NCBI RefSeq assembly: GCF_001955535.1
Contig: NZ_MPVN01000002.1
Span: 124,001 to 188,000 of the forward strand
Direction: 5' to 3'
DNA: 64,000 nucleotides
Source of the DNA: Paenibacillus sp. FSL H7-0326
Lineage (GTDB): Bacteria; Bacillota; Bacilli; Paenibacillales; Paenibacillaceae
Positions 37,442-45,304 of the stretch are shown piece after piece. Under the pieces are notes generated by a model that saw nothing but the letters and a program-made list of their open reading frames with translations, was not told the origin of the DNA and searched no databases. The first letter of the stretch is position 1. Every line of letters begins with the position of its first letter. Position numbers and translations under genes: made by a program.

Positions 37442-38442
37442 TCAGATCCCCCTTCCTGTGCCGCATCCATATTCGTATCCTTCCATAGGGTCTCCTCATC
37501 ATTTGATGCATTTAATAGACTATTGCCATTGTCTGATTGCTCGTTCATGTTGTTATTCCAGTTCGACGTTCTGTCGTCATTCGCCCGAGCGAGTCCATCT
37601 TCAATGGATTCTGACACCATGTAGTTGGATGAGGAAGATTCATTTAATGCCCTTTCCAAGGAACTGCGCAGCTGCGTAGCAAGTGCCTGCTCGGCGAGAT
37701 CTACGATATTAGGATTAGATTCAATCAGCGTCAGCACTTCCTCATTGGCCGGATAGGTTGGTATTGCACGTTCTTGGAGTTCAGGTTCTACATATGTAAG
37801 AGAATATAATGAGGCTTTGTGAAGATAGGCGTCTACCATGGCACTGGATAAGGTGAGTATCTCTGCTTCTGTTAAAGTCATCCACATCGTAGCTCCATCC
37901 AGATCGTGAACCTTCTTCTTGGATAGTACAATGTAATCCTGACCTGTCGGGAACTGAATTCGCACATCAATCCGATCTCCTGCATTCAATAGTGAGGGAC
38001 GAGCTATAACTGAAATTTCACGATTCCTCAAGTCATCGGGTGTCGGCTCCTCCTCATATAGCATTGCCGCAGTCAGCGAAGTCCCGGCCTTGAGCTCAAT
38101 CTTCGATACACTTCCTGCAATATCATCCAGCTCGCTTATTAAATTGACTGGCGCTTGTCCTTGCGGCACCTTCACGGCCCTTACATCTGTATCTTTGATT
38201 AAAGCACCTGCCGGAATATCATGTACCATGACATAACCTGTCCTGCTATCCTTCTGTTCGGCTACGAGCTGCTTTTTGATCTCCAGAAGTTCCTGTTCAT
38301 GCTTCGATTCAAGTGAATCTGCGGTGTTCTTGTCCATTTTCCAGTCGTACAACAGTAATCCACTAAATAAAATACTTGCTGCTCCCGCTCCGATTAATCC
38401 GGCAACTATTTTTTTCTTGCTCTGTTTACGAAGTTTAGACAC
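37438..38442 (-). CDS. CpaB/RcpC-like SAF-domain protein
   Basis: This is a 334-residue protein. Residues 11-33 form a membrane anchor, then a short coiled coil, then a SAF domain (about 69-128, with VHDIPAGALIKDTDV and ELKAGTSLTAAML), as in CpaB/RcpC of Tad pilus systems, and a Ser/Asn/Glu-rich disordered tail. In Gram-negatives CpaB helps the outer-membrane channel; in a Gram-positive it may act at the wall. It starts with GTG, AAAGGAG nine bases upstream, 28 bases after the kinase gene. Confidence 0.82.
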   Translation of the reverse strand: MSKLRKQSKKKIVAGLIGAGAASILFSGLLLYDWKMDKNTADSLESKHEQELLEIKKQLVAEQKDSRTGYVMVHDIPAGALIKDTDVRAVKVPQGQAPVNLISELDDIAGSVSKIELKAGTSLTAAMLYEEEPTPDDLRNREISVIARPSLLNAGDRIDVRIQFPTGQDYIVLSKKKVHDLDGATMWMTLTEAEILTLSSAMVDAYLHKASLYSLTYVEPELQERAIPTYPANEEVLTLIESNPNIVDLAEQALATQLRSSLERALNESSSSNYMVSESIEDGLARANDDRTSNWNNNMNEQSDNGNSLLNASNDEETLWKDTNMDAAQEGGSE

Positions 38443-38470
38443 TCGTGGGGTCTCCTTTACTAAACTCTTC

Positions 38471-39943
38471 TTATGCTTTTTTGAATAGGAACCTTCTTCT
38501 CTTGCTAATAGGTTTAATCGTGTCTAACAGCTCCTGCAATACCTCATCCATATGCTCTGTACGGTCAAAAGGATCAACATGTGGTGGAATACTATATACT
38601 CTAGGTGTATCTATCCTTTTTCTCATTCTGTTCACCGTCTCCTTGGAGGCAAGGGGCAGCAGAAACGTCCATTTTAATTTGGGCTGATTAGGATACGATT
38701 GCAAAAACGATGCTATGTCATCCTGCTTCCATTCTGCAGCAGCATTTACAACTATAGGAAGATCACTTCTGAAGAATTCTTCCATCTGGCTATAGTCCCT
38801 CTCGCTCCCCAGATCTAGGACGACATATTGATAGCTGCCTCCAAGCAGCTCAACCATCTCATATTTGCTGCTCCTCTGGACGTAATGGACTCCTTCAATA
38901 TCGAAGCTCTTGGCTTGCATAAGTTCAGCATCACGGTATGCAATCGCCTTAATCCTGGAAAAAGCAACGGACCTCTTCGACATCTCAATTACGGCCACCT
39001 TGCTGCCCAGTCTGGCTAAATAATGGCTTATCGCAATTGCGGTGTGTGTTACACCTGCTCCAGCTGCTGTACCGATGAGCGCGATAATTCGAGTACCTTG
39101 CATCATACCGCCAGACGCTCTAATCACATTCCCGTGCTCATAGTGTTCAGATAATCTGTACATTTCCTCTCTAAGCTCTTTGATCGATTGATATCGGGCC
39201 TGTGGTTCATACCTTAATAGACGTCTCATAACGGGTATATATTTACGAACGCTATCGTTCCTAAGCAGCTGCTCCACACCAGCGATCCATTCACTATGTG
39301 CGCCTCTGGTTGACATGTACAGAAATAATGCCCCCAGACTGTATAAATCGCTCCTTGCATCCGTCTGCCCTGAACCAAATTGTTCAGGAGCTGCGAATCC
39401 GATCGTACCAAGCTTCACGGTATCTTCATTACCAGAGAGCTTGTACTTCCTTGCGATTCCAAAATCAATCAATCGAATCTCATCATGCTGGGCGATCATA
39501 ATATTACTGGGCTTCAAATCACGATAGATCATCGGCGGAGTGAGCCCATGTAAATAATCCAGCACCTCCATAATTTGATGAATGATTCTAGTTATCGTAT
39601 TCACCGGTATCTGAAATTTCTTCTGATGCAGGTACTCCTGGAGTGTTATTCCGTCAATGAAGTCCATGACCAAATAACTGTATCCTTCCTCATCCGGTGC
39701 AAAAAAATCTACAATGTGCGGCAGTCTGGAATGCTGCAATGTAATTAAGGTCTCCGCTTCTGACACGATACTCCCATGGAACTCTGGACGGCTTACATTT
39801 TCCTTGACAGCCCATTTTTTGCCGGGCAGCTTCAAATCCTCAGCTAGATAAACATGGCTCATGCCGCCAGTTCCAATTTTTCGAATCACATGATATCTCC
39901 CTCCGAGGACAGAGCCTCGTTCCAAACGGGAAGGCTGCTTCAT
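38471..39943 (-). CDS. Ser/Thr protein kinase fused to a ParA-like domain
   Basis: This 490-residue soluble protein is the first gene of the Tad-like operon. Residues 15-265 are a Hanks-type kinase with all key residues: G-loop IGTGGMSHVY (23-32), Lys47, a Glu at 62 or 64, YRDLKPSN (140-147, catalytic Asp142) and DFG (160-162). Residues 283-480 are a MinD/ParA-like domain whose P-loop position GTAAGAGVT (291-299) lacks the lysine. There is no membrane segment or PASTA repeat. The start is ATG 39943, with AGGGGG six bases upstream; a GTG at 39964 is open in frame. Confidence 0.88.
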   Translation of the reverse strand: MKQPSRLERGSVLGGRYHVIRKIGTGGMSHVYLAEDLKLPGKKWAVKENVSRPEFHGSIVSEAETLITLQHSRLPHIVDFFAPDEEGYSYLVMDFIDGITLQEYLHQKKFQIPVNTITRIIHQIMEVLDYLHGLTPPMIYRDLKPSNIMIAQHDEIRLIDFGIARKYKLSGNEDTVKLGTIGFAAPEQFGSGQTDARSDLYSLGALFLYMSTRGAHSEWIAGVEQLLRNDSVRKYIPVMRRLLRYEPQARYQSIKELREEMYRLSEHYEHGNVIRASGGMMQGTRIIALIGTAAGAGVTHTAIAISHYLARLGSKVAVIEMSKRSVAFSRIKAIAYRDAELMQAKSFDIEGVHYVQRSSKYEMVELLGGSYQYVVLDLGSERDYSQMEEFFRSDLPIVVNAAAEWKQDDIASFLQSYPNQPKLKWTFLLPLASKETVNRMRKRIDTPRVYSIPPHVDPFDRTEHMDEVLQELLDTIKPISKRRRFLFKKA

Positions 39944-39964
39944 CCAAAACCCCCTAACAGGCAC

Positions 39965-40031
39965 AAAAAAAGGAAAGCCCCTATAGCGGTCTGCAGTGTC
40001 CTGCTGAACCTTTGCTATAGGGATGCTTTCC
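39965..40031 (-). promoter_or_regulatory. Leader attenuator hairpin of the Tad-like operon
   Basis: The minus strand has GGAAAGC, a two-base bulge, CCCTATAGC, a 26-base loop, then GCTATAGGG and GCTTTCC, followed by TTTTTTT: a 16-base-pair intrinsic terminator. The loop itself contains GCAG/CTGC pairing. It lies between a good promoter (40060-40088) and the kinase ribosome-binding site, only about 20 bases from the start codon, so the operon must be read through it. It may act with an unknown ligand or protein. It could instead be an additional terminator of the upstream gene. Confidence 0.75.
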
Positions 40032-40059
40032 CATTTCCGTACTGGTTAATTTTGGGTTA

Positions 40060-40088
40060 ATTATATGACATATACAGGGATATGTAAA
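40060..40088 (-). promoter_or_regulatory. Predicted sigma-A promoter of the Tad-like operon
   Basis: Minus-strand TTTACA (40088-40083), exactly 17 bases, TATAAT (40065-40060). The predicted start is near 40053, about 22 bases before the attenuator hairpin. It is one of the best promoter matches in the window. Confidence 0.72.
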
Positions 40089-40110
40089 GTGTCTTTTTAC
40101 TTTATATAGC

Positions 40111-40145
40111 AAAAGAGGATCACGGCTATAATAGACGGACCCTCT
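40111..40145 (-). terminator. Weak terminator after the RlmM-like gene
   Basis: Minus-strand AGAGGGTC (40145-40138) pairs with GATCCTCT (with one G-T pair) around a 16-base loop and is followed by TTTT. It lies 18 bases past the methyltransferase stop and upstream of the Tad-like operon promoter, which separates the two transcripts. Confidence 0.55.
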
Positions 40146-40162
40146 ATATAAGAACATGCGGC

Positions 40163-41212
40163 TTAGTACTTAATCATATAAAGCGTGATTTCATCACGGT
40201 TATGGAACAGCTGCTTGGCTCTCTGCACCTGCATTCGGGAATTCTCGAATACTTCGATAACTTCCCGGATTAGGGCCATCGGCTTCTTATGCATAAGTTT
40301 AACCGTTACGACCGCTGTTCCTCCTGATTGAAGACTATCCAGTAAGCCTGTAACCAGTTTGGCCATAAGCTTCGGACTCCAGCTCATATCACATACGAGC
40401 AGATCAAATTCATTATCTCTGAATTTGACATCACCCGCATTCTTGGAGAGGTACTTCAGATTCGGATGGTCCAGCAGGGAAGGGTTCATTTTCGCCGGAT
40501 CTACCGCTGTGACATGAAGGCCTCTTTCCAGAAGGAATGAAGTCCAGCCCCCCGGAGCCGCGCCGATATCGAGTGCACGATGAAAGGACGAGAAGGGGAT
40601 TCCCAGCGTTTTTTCGGCCTCCAGCAGCTTGAACTTCGCTCTTGAGATTTGTCCCTCTTCCTTCTGAAAACGAACTGCACCCCCATTCCAATCGGACAAG
40701 TTATCCGCAGGAGCAGAAACACCGGCATATAAACGTTCTCCTGTAAGATAAACAGAAACTACCCTGTCGGCCTCTTGAACCGTATGTTCTGCATGCAATT
40801 CATCAATGCCGGCAAGAATATGCTGCTTTAATGCACCCGAGGTTTCCGTCCATGCGCTTTCTTCGGTCTTACGCACTTGCAAGGCAAATGTCCCTTCTTG
40901 AAGAGCAGGATGTGCCAGTAAATAGCGATACAGGCGGGCAAATGAAGCCTCTTGATCCTCTACATTCTCTTCAAACTGAACCGGGAACACATGTCTTAAG
41001 AATATGAGCGGCTCCCTCATGAGCAGCTCGTTAACTGCTGCCTGCTCTCTCGGCAGGGTCGCCAGGAAGACTTCGCTCTGTACTATAACTGAGCTTTTCA
41101 CACTCCCAAATACTCTTCGCAGCTCTTCTTGCGCATACGGGGCAAACCCATGATTTGCGGTACAAATGAATCTTGCAGAATGTGCTTCTGCGCATTGTTC
41201 TTGATTAGTCAA
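40163..41212 (-). CDS. RlmM-like SAM-dependent RNA methyltransferase
   Basis: This is a 349-residue protein. The N-terminal ~170 residues resemble a THUMP-type RNA-binding region; the C-terminal part is an FtsJ/RrmJ Rossmann methyltransferase with DIGAAPGGWTSFLL (SAM motif I) and LVCDMSWSPKL. The K-D-K-E tetrad of 2'-O-ribose methyltransferases can be read as the Lys in AKFKLLEAE, the Asp in CDMSW, the Lys in VTVKLMHKK and the Glu in DEITLYMI. A 23S rRNA 2'-O-methyltransferase role is likely. It starts with TTG; GGAGG lies in the end of the preceding gene. Confidence 0.85.
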   Translation of the reverse strand: MTNQEQCAEAHSARFICTANHGFAPYAQEELRRVFGSVKSSVIVQSEVFLATLPREQAAVNELLMREPLIFLRHVFPVQFEENVEDQEASFARLYRYLLAHPALQEGTFALQVRKTEESAWTETSGALKQHILAGIDELHAEHTVQEADRVVSVYLTGERLYAGVSAPADNLSDWNGGAVRFQKEEGQISRAKFKLLEAEKTLGIPFSSFHRALDIGAAPGGWTSFLLERGLHVTAVDPAKMNPSLLDHPNLKYLSKNAGDVKFRDNEFDLLVCDMSWSPKLMAKLVTGLLDSLQSGGTAVVTVKLMHKKPMALIREVIEVFENSRMQVQRAKQLFHNRDEITLYMIKY

Positions 41213-41218
41213 AATAGG

Positions 41219-41992
41219 TTAACCTCCACTGCATACCCGTATCCATGGTCTGTCCTCGAACCAATCCAGCTCTACAGCAATACCATAGGTATGCATTATT
41301 GTTTCTTTTGTCAATACTTCCTTCTTAGGCCCTGCGGCCGCAACCATGCCATCCTTAATAAGCGCAATATGAGTAAATAAGGGCATAATTTCTTCAATAT
41401 GATGAGTAACATATACGACCGAAATATCTTTCTTCCCGATCTCATCAACCGCTGACAGCATTTTTTCTCTCTCGAATAAATCAAGACCCGAGCAAGGCTC
41501 GTCCATAATCAACAACTTAGGCTGTGCCATGAGCGAGCGGGCGAGGAGCACCTTTTTTCTTTCACCTTGAGACAATGTCCCAAATGGCTGCTCCGCCAAA
41601 TGAGCGAATCCAATCTCGGCCAGCCGGGCATGCGCCTGCTCCTTCACTTCGTCAGGAATATGCTGATAGAAGCGTAAAAACGCAAAAGCACCCGTGGCTA
41701 CAACCTCCCATACGGGATCCTTCAATGCGAGCTTTTCTATCAGTGTTTGACTGATATAGCCAATCTCCTTGCGTACCTCGCGCACATCACATTCACCATA
41801 TAAATAATCCAGTACTTTCACCTTGCCCTCAGAGGGAAACATATAGCCCATGATCATCTCAAGTATGGTCGTTTTACCGCTGCCATTTCTACCAAGAATG
41901 ACCCAGTTCTCTCCCTTCCTCATCTCAAGGTTGACATCCTTCAATATATCCTTGTCTCCCCGGCGAAGACTGACGTGCTCCATTTCGATCAT
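41219..41992 (-). CDS. ABC transporter ATP-binding protein (YlmA-like)
   Basis: This is a 257-residue single-domain ABC ATPase. Walker A GRNGSGKTT, signature LSQGERKKV, Walker B LLIMDEPCSGLD, switch His in YVTHHIEEI. The GENWVILGRNGSGKTT opening and overall length fit the ModF/YlmA subgroup, which has no linked permease. The start overlaps the thioredoxin-like gene stop (ATGA), and AGGAGGG is nearby. Its function is not known. Confidence 0.87.
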   Translation of the reverse strand: MIEMEHVSLRRGDKDILKDVNLEMRKGENWVILGRNGSGKTTILEMIMGYMFPSEGKVKVLDYLYGECDVREVRKEIGYISQTLIEKLALKDPVWEVVATGAFAFLRFYQHIPDEVKEQAHARLAEIGFAHLAEQPFGTLSQGERKKVLLARSLMAQPKLLIMDEPCSGLDLFEREKMLSAVDEIGKKDISVVYVTHHIEEIMPLFTHIALIKDGMVAAAGPKKEVLTKETIMHTYGIAVELDWFEDRPWIRVCSGG

Positions 41993-42303
41993 ATGATTAC
42001 CCTCCTGATTTGAGAGAGCAGATGCTCTACGGATTCCATTCGATATATCGATTTAGGGAGTTCTTTTGCACCGCTAAACAGCAACACGGCAGGGACACTC
42101 CTGATCTGATATTGCTGCACGAGACTTTGAATCTGGGTTATATTCGCTTCATATAGAATGCCTGAAGGTAGTAAGTGCTCACATACCTCCAGCATACGCC
42201 GGGCTGCATGACATGTACCGCATAAGGGAGTGTAGACATACAAGGCAAATGCTTGTCCCTCCCAAGCCATCTTCAAAATTTCCTGTTCAGTAACTTCAAT
42301 CAT
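41989..42303 (-). CDS. Thioredoxin-like protein
   Basis: This is a 104-residue thioredoxin fold with active site PLCGTCHAA (CxxC) and the cis-proline in SVPAVLLFSG. The start is ATG 42303 (MIEVTEQEIL), two bases after the stop of the receiver-domain gene; the open frame extends further upstream but overlaps that gene. It is probably a disulfide reductase or redox partner for a neighbour. Confidence 0.85.
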   Translation of the reverse strand: MIEVTEQEILKMAWEGQAFALYVYTPLCGTCHAARRMLEVCEHLLPSGILYEANITQIQSLVQQYQIRSVPAVLLFSGAKELPKSIYRMESVEHLLSQIRRVII

Positions 42304-42304
42304 G

Positions 42305-42646
42305 CTAATCCTGCCCCACTGTCCGTGCAATGCTCTCAAGCAATTCATAAGGAATGGGACCGTTATGCACTTCCACATCTTCAGGCTTGTTTGAATACAG
42401 CAATTCATACATGGCTCTTCTGCCATAGTCACTGGAGGTATGCAGGTATATTTTCTCGGGATACACCTTGTGTTCTACAATAAAAGAAGCGATCTCAAGC
42501 CCTGTCGGCTTGCCATAACCCAGATCGTAGTCTAATGACAAAATGCTTACACCATATTCATTTAGCAGCAGCTTACATTCATCTGCATCTCGTGCGAGTG
42601 TAAATCCTGGAGGGCATGCCCGGTAATCATCCATAAATATATTCAT
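42305..42646 (-). CDS. Cyclic-phosphate-processing receiver-domain protein
   Basis: This is a 113-residue stand-alone protein. MNIFMDDYRACPPGFTLAR, SLDYDLGYGKPTG and IYLHTSSDYGR match the receiver-fold family predicted to process cyclic nucleotide phosphates. The Asp residues of a receiver active site are conserved, while a typical response-regulator output domain is absent. It lies between nfo and the thioredoxin-like gene in one operon, which fits a role in RNA or DNA end processing. No experimental function is known to me. Confidence 0.72.
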   Translation of the reverse strand: MNIFMDDYRACPPGFTLARDADECKLLLNEYGVSILSLDYDLGYGKPTGLEIASFIVEHKVYPEKIYLHTSSDYGRRAMYELLYSNKPEDVEVHNGPIPYELLESIARTVGQD

Positions 42647-42666
42647 GAACCGCTCTCCTCTCCTCG

Positions 42667-43509
42667 TTAGTTCATTAGCCAGGAGCGAATTTGCTCGATA
42701 TCGTCCTTGTGACTGCCATCGTCACCTTTTTCACTTTCGAGAACCCAAATGCAGTCTGCGAGCTCCTGACGATGTAACAGCCATGACAGTCCTTCCGCCC
42801 CGATTTGTCCTCTGCCGACCCGTTCATGCCGATCTTTAAACGACCGGAAGCCATATTTGGAGTCATTGACATGGACGGCAACGAGCTGAGCCCAATACCC
42901 CGTCTCATGTCCCTTTTGTATCATATGGTCATCCGTCGTCCCATTCCATAACCCGCTTGCAAAAGCATGGCAAGTATCGAGACAGAATCCGATCGCTTCC
43001 GCATGACTCGACAAGTTTCGAATCTGAACGATTTCTTCCATCGTTGTGCCCATTGGACCATGATCCCCTGCCTGATTCTCAATCAGGAGCTTGGCCTTAC
43101 CAGACCAGCCGGATAATACTTCATCCATAAACTGGATCACATTGCGATAGGACTGCAGCGGATCTTCTGTCTTCGCATGTCCAAAATGGACAACCACACC
43201 TGCTGAGCCACAAGCCTCTGCAATCTCCAGATCATTTTTGAGAGAGGCAACCATCGACTCGTACAGATCCGTTCCTTTTAACTTCCCTACAGCGGGATTC
43301 GTAGGATAAGGCGAATGTGCAATAGACTGGATATGATGGTCAGTACAATACAATTTACATCTTGCAGCCTCCGTCTGATCATAGGCCTTGGTCCCTAGAC
43401 CACGAGGGTTCTTTGGAAAATACTGAAATGAGGTTCCTCCCATGTCATACGCCCTCATTGCAGCCTGTTTATATCCGCCCCTCGTGCTTACATGTCCCCC
43501 AATGTACAA
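42667..43509 (-). CDS. nfo: Endonuclease IV (AP endonuclease)
   Basis: The 280-residue zinc-dependent enzyme cleaves DNA 5' of abasic sites in base-excision repair. MYIGGHVSTRGG, AHSPYPTNPA, VVHFGHAK, LLIENQAG, GFCLDTCHAFASG, VAVHVNDSK and DRHERVGRGQIG supply the metal-binding His/Glu/Asp residues. It starts with TTG one base after the Fpg-family gene; AAGGAAG is upstream. It is coupled to that glycosylase, its natural partner in the pathway. Confidence 0.94.
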   Translation of the reverse strand: MYIGGHVSTRGGYKQAAMRAYDMGGTSFQYFPKNPRGLGTKAYDQTEAARCKLYCTDHHIQSIAHSPYPTNPAVGKLKGTDLYESMVASLKNDLEIAEACGSAGVVVHFGHAKTEDPLQSYRNVIQFMDEVLSGWSGKAKLLIENQAGDHGPMGTTMEEIVQIRNLSSHAEAIGFCLDTCHAFASGLWNGTTDDHMIQKGHETGYWAQLVAVHVNDSKYGFRSFKDRHERVGRGQIGAEGLSWLLHRQELADCIWVLESEKGDDGSHKDDIEQIRSWLMN

Positions 43510-43510
43510 A

Positions 43511-44338
43511 TCAGGCTTCTTCCTTCTGACATTCCGGACAGTAAAAAGCTTTCTTGCCCGTAATCAGCGTCTTGGTAATGATCCCCTTATTGCAGCGCGT
43601 GCAGGTTTCCCCTTCACGATCGTATACTCTGCATTGTTCGTTGTATTTACCAGTGAGTTCATCACCTTCATACAGCGGCATTTCCATATATCCTCCACCT
43701 GCCGTGGCTTCTCTCAAGACAGATTGAATCGATCGGTACAGCCTGCTTGTTAATTCACCAGATTCCAATATCTTTTGGATCTTCGTGCTTGGTGTGAGAC
43801 TTGCTGCGAATGCGATCTCATCTGAATAACAGTTACCAATTCCCGCAATGACCTCCTGATTAACAAGCGTCGATTTGATTGTTCCTCTTCTACCTTTCAG
43901 CACAGCTCTGAGCTTATCCTCAGTGAAGCGGTAATCAAGCGGTTCTGGCCCTAATTCTGACATAGCCTCATCCGTTTCCTTCGCACTCAGCAGATGCAAA
44001 TATCCTAATCTTAGTCCAATAAAATATAAAGTTATATCGCCGAATTGGATCTCAATCTGAGTATTACGATCTGGACGCTGATCTTCTGTTCCTAAATATA
44101 AAATACCGCCAAGCATCAAATGCAATACCAATCTGCGGCCTGTGCTCAGGTGAAATATCAAATGCTTTGCCCGGCGCTCGATATATACGATTCGTGTATT
44201 TAGTAGTGAAGATGTGAATTCGTCTGAAGTGACATTTATAGATTTTTCACGATTAAGGGTCACTTTAGTTATCGGAATATCTAATATTCGATCAGATAAT
44301 AGCTTCTTGTAATTCTCCATTTCCGGTAGTTCCGGCAT
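43511..44338 (-). CDS. Fpg/Nei-family DNA glycosylase
   Basis: This 275-residue protein starts PELPEMENYK, with the catalytic N-terminal proline; the conserved Lys is in RRAKHLIF. The helix-two-turn-helix NQEVIAGIGNCYSDEIAF and a C-terminal zinc finger (CTRC...CPEC) are present. It removes oxidised bases and nicks the strand. Canonical MutM begins PELPEVET, so this is a divergent Fpg/Nei member and I do not give it the name mutM. The start is ATG 44338, with AAGGAAG nine bases upstream. Confidence 0.88.
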   Translation of the reverse strand: MPELPEMENYKKLLSDRILDIPITKVTLNREKSINVTSDEFTSSLLNTRIVYIERRAKHLIFHLSTGRRLVLHLMLGGILYLGTEDQRPDRNTQIEIQFGDITLYFIGLRLGYLHLLSAKETDEAMSELGPEPLDYRFTEDKLRAVLKGRRGTIKSTLVNQEVIAGIGNCYSDEIAFAASLTPSTKIQKILESGELTSRLYRSIQSVLREATAGGGYMEMPLYEGDELTGKYNEQCRVYDREGETCTRCNKGIITKTLITGKKAFYCPECQKEEA

Positions 44339-44392
44339 CTTTGCATTCTTCCTTTCACTTGTTGCTGTCCATGTTACATTATACGCCATTCA

Positions 44393-45175
44393 CTAGATGC
44401 TGCTCACCAATTTGTGTAAATCTTCATAAATTTCATCTGGCTTAATGCCTGTCGCACGAACATGGGCATCCATATTCTCTCTCGTCGTTACACCCGTCAG
44501 CACTAGTATCGATGAACAGCCTGCTGCTGCCCCAGCTGCAATATCTGTACGCATATTATCTCCAATGACGGCAACCTCAGCCGCCGGCAGTCCTAATCTG
44601 TCAATTGCATGCTTCATCAAAATGCTTGAAGGCTTGCCAATGACGACTGGCTTCACCTGCGTAGCTGCCTCAATTGCAGCCCCTATGGTTCCAGCTCCCG
44701 GCGTCAGACCGTCATCTGCAGGAAGCTGCAAGTCAGGATTCGTCATGATAAACTGAGCTCCACCGTTAATCCAGCGCAGAGCCTGAGTGAGCTTATGGTA
44801 TGTAAATTCACGATCAATTCCTTGGATCACATACTCGGGAGACGTTTCCGTTATTTCAAGTCCCGCAGCTTGAATGGCTTGATACAATCCATCCTCTCCG
44901 ATATACGCTACTCTGGCACCTGGTGATTCCTTAGCTACATACTCAGCCGCGGCCACTGCCGACGTACATACTTCTTCCCCGGCCGCCTCAATGCCCAAGG
45001 ACCTCAGATGCTCAGCCACTCCTTCCGGAGTTCTTGAAGAATTGTTTGTTACATATAAGTACGGAATGCCTGAATTCCGCAAATGCTGAATGAGCACATC
45101 TGCTCCATCAATCCGGTGCTTCCCATGATATATAGTTCCGTCCAAGTCGAGCAAGTAGGCTTTCGGTTGTGACAA
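44393..45175 (-). CDS. HAD-superfamily phosphatase (NagD/YutF type)
   Basis: This is a 260-residue HAD IIA phosphatase. Motif I is LLDLDGTIYHG, motif II VTNNSS, the Lys is in VIGKPSS, motif IV VIGDNMRTDI. The C2 cap lies between motifs II and III. B. subtilis YutF/AraL are close in layout, acting on sugar or nucleotide phosphates. It starts with TTG after GGAG. The substrate is unknown. Confidence 0.88.
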   Translation of the reverse strand: MSQPKAYLLDLDGTIYHGKHRIDGADVLIQHLRNSGIPYLYVTNNSSRTPEGVAEHLRSLGIEAAGEEVCTSAVAAAEYVAKESPGARVAYIGEDGLYQAIQAAGLEITETSPEYVIQGIDREFTYHKLTQALRWINGGAQFIMTNPDLQLPADDGLTPGAGTIGAAIEAATQVKPVVIGKPSSILMKHAIDRLGLPAAEVAVIGDNMRTDIAAGAAAGCSSILVLTGVTTRENMDAHVRATGIKPDEIYEDLHKLVSSI

Positions 45176-45304
45176 TTCATTTCACTCCTTACAAAAAAAG
45201 AATAAAACCGCAGTATGTACGCTGTTAGATAAGCATTATGCCCATCGTACATCCTTTTTAAATCGATTGCAAAACGTGAGTAGCAGGGCCTCTGCCTACC
45301 CTGG

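Noticed and set aside
39965..40053. c-di-GMP-I (GEMM) riboswitch before the Tad-like operon
   Set aside because: It was considered because GCAAAG occurs in the loop, but the tetraloop, receptor and GGGACGCAAAGCC-type core are missing. It is reported only as an attenuator of unknown type.
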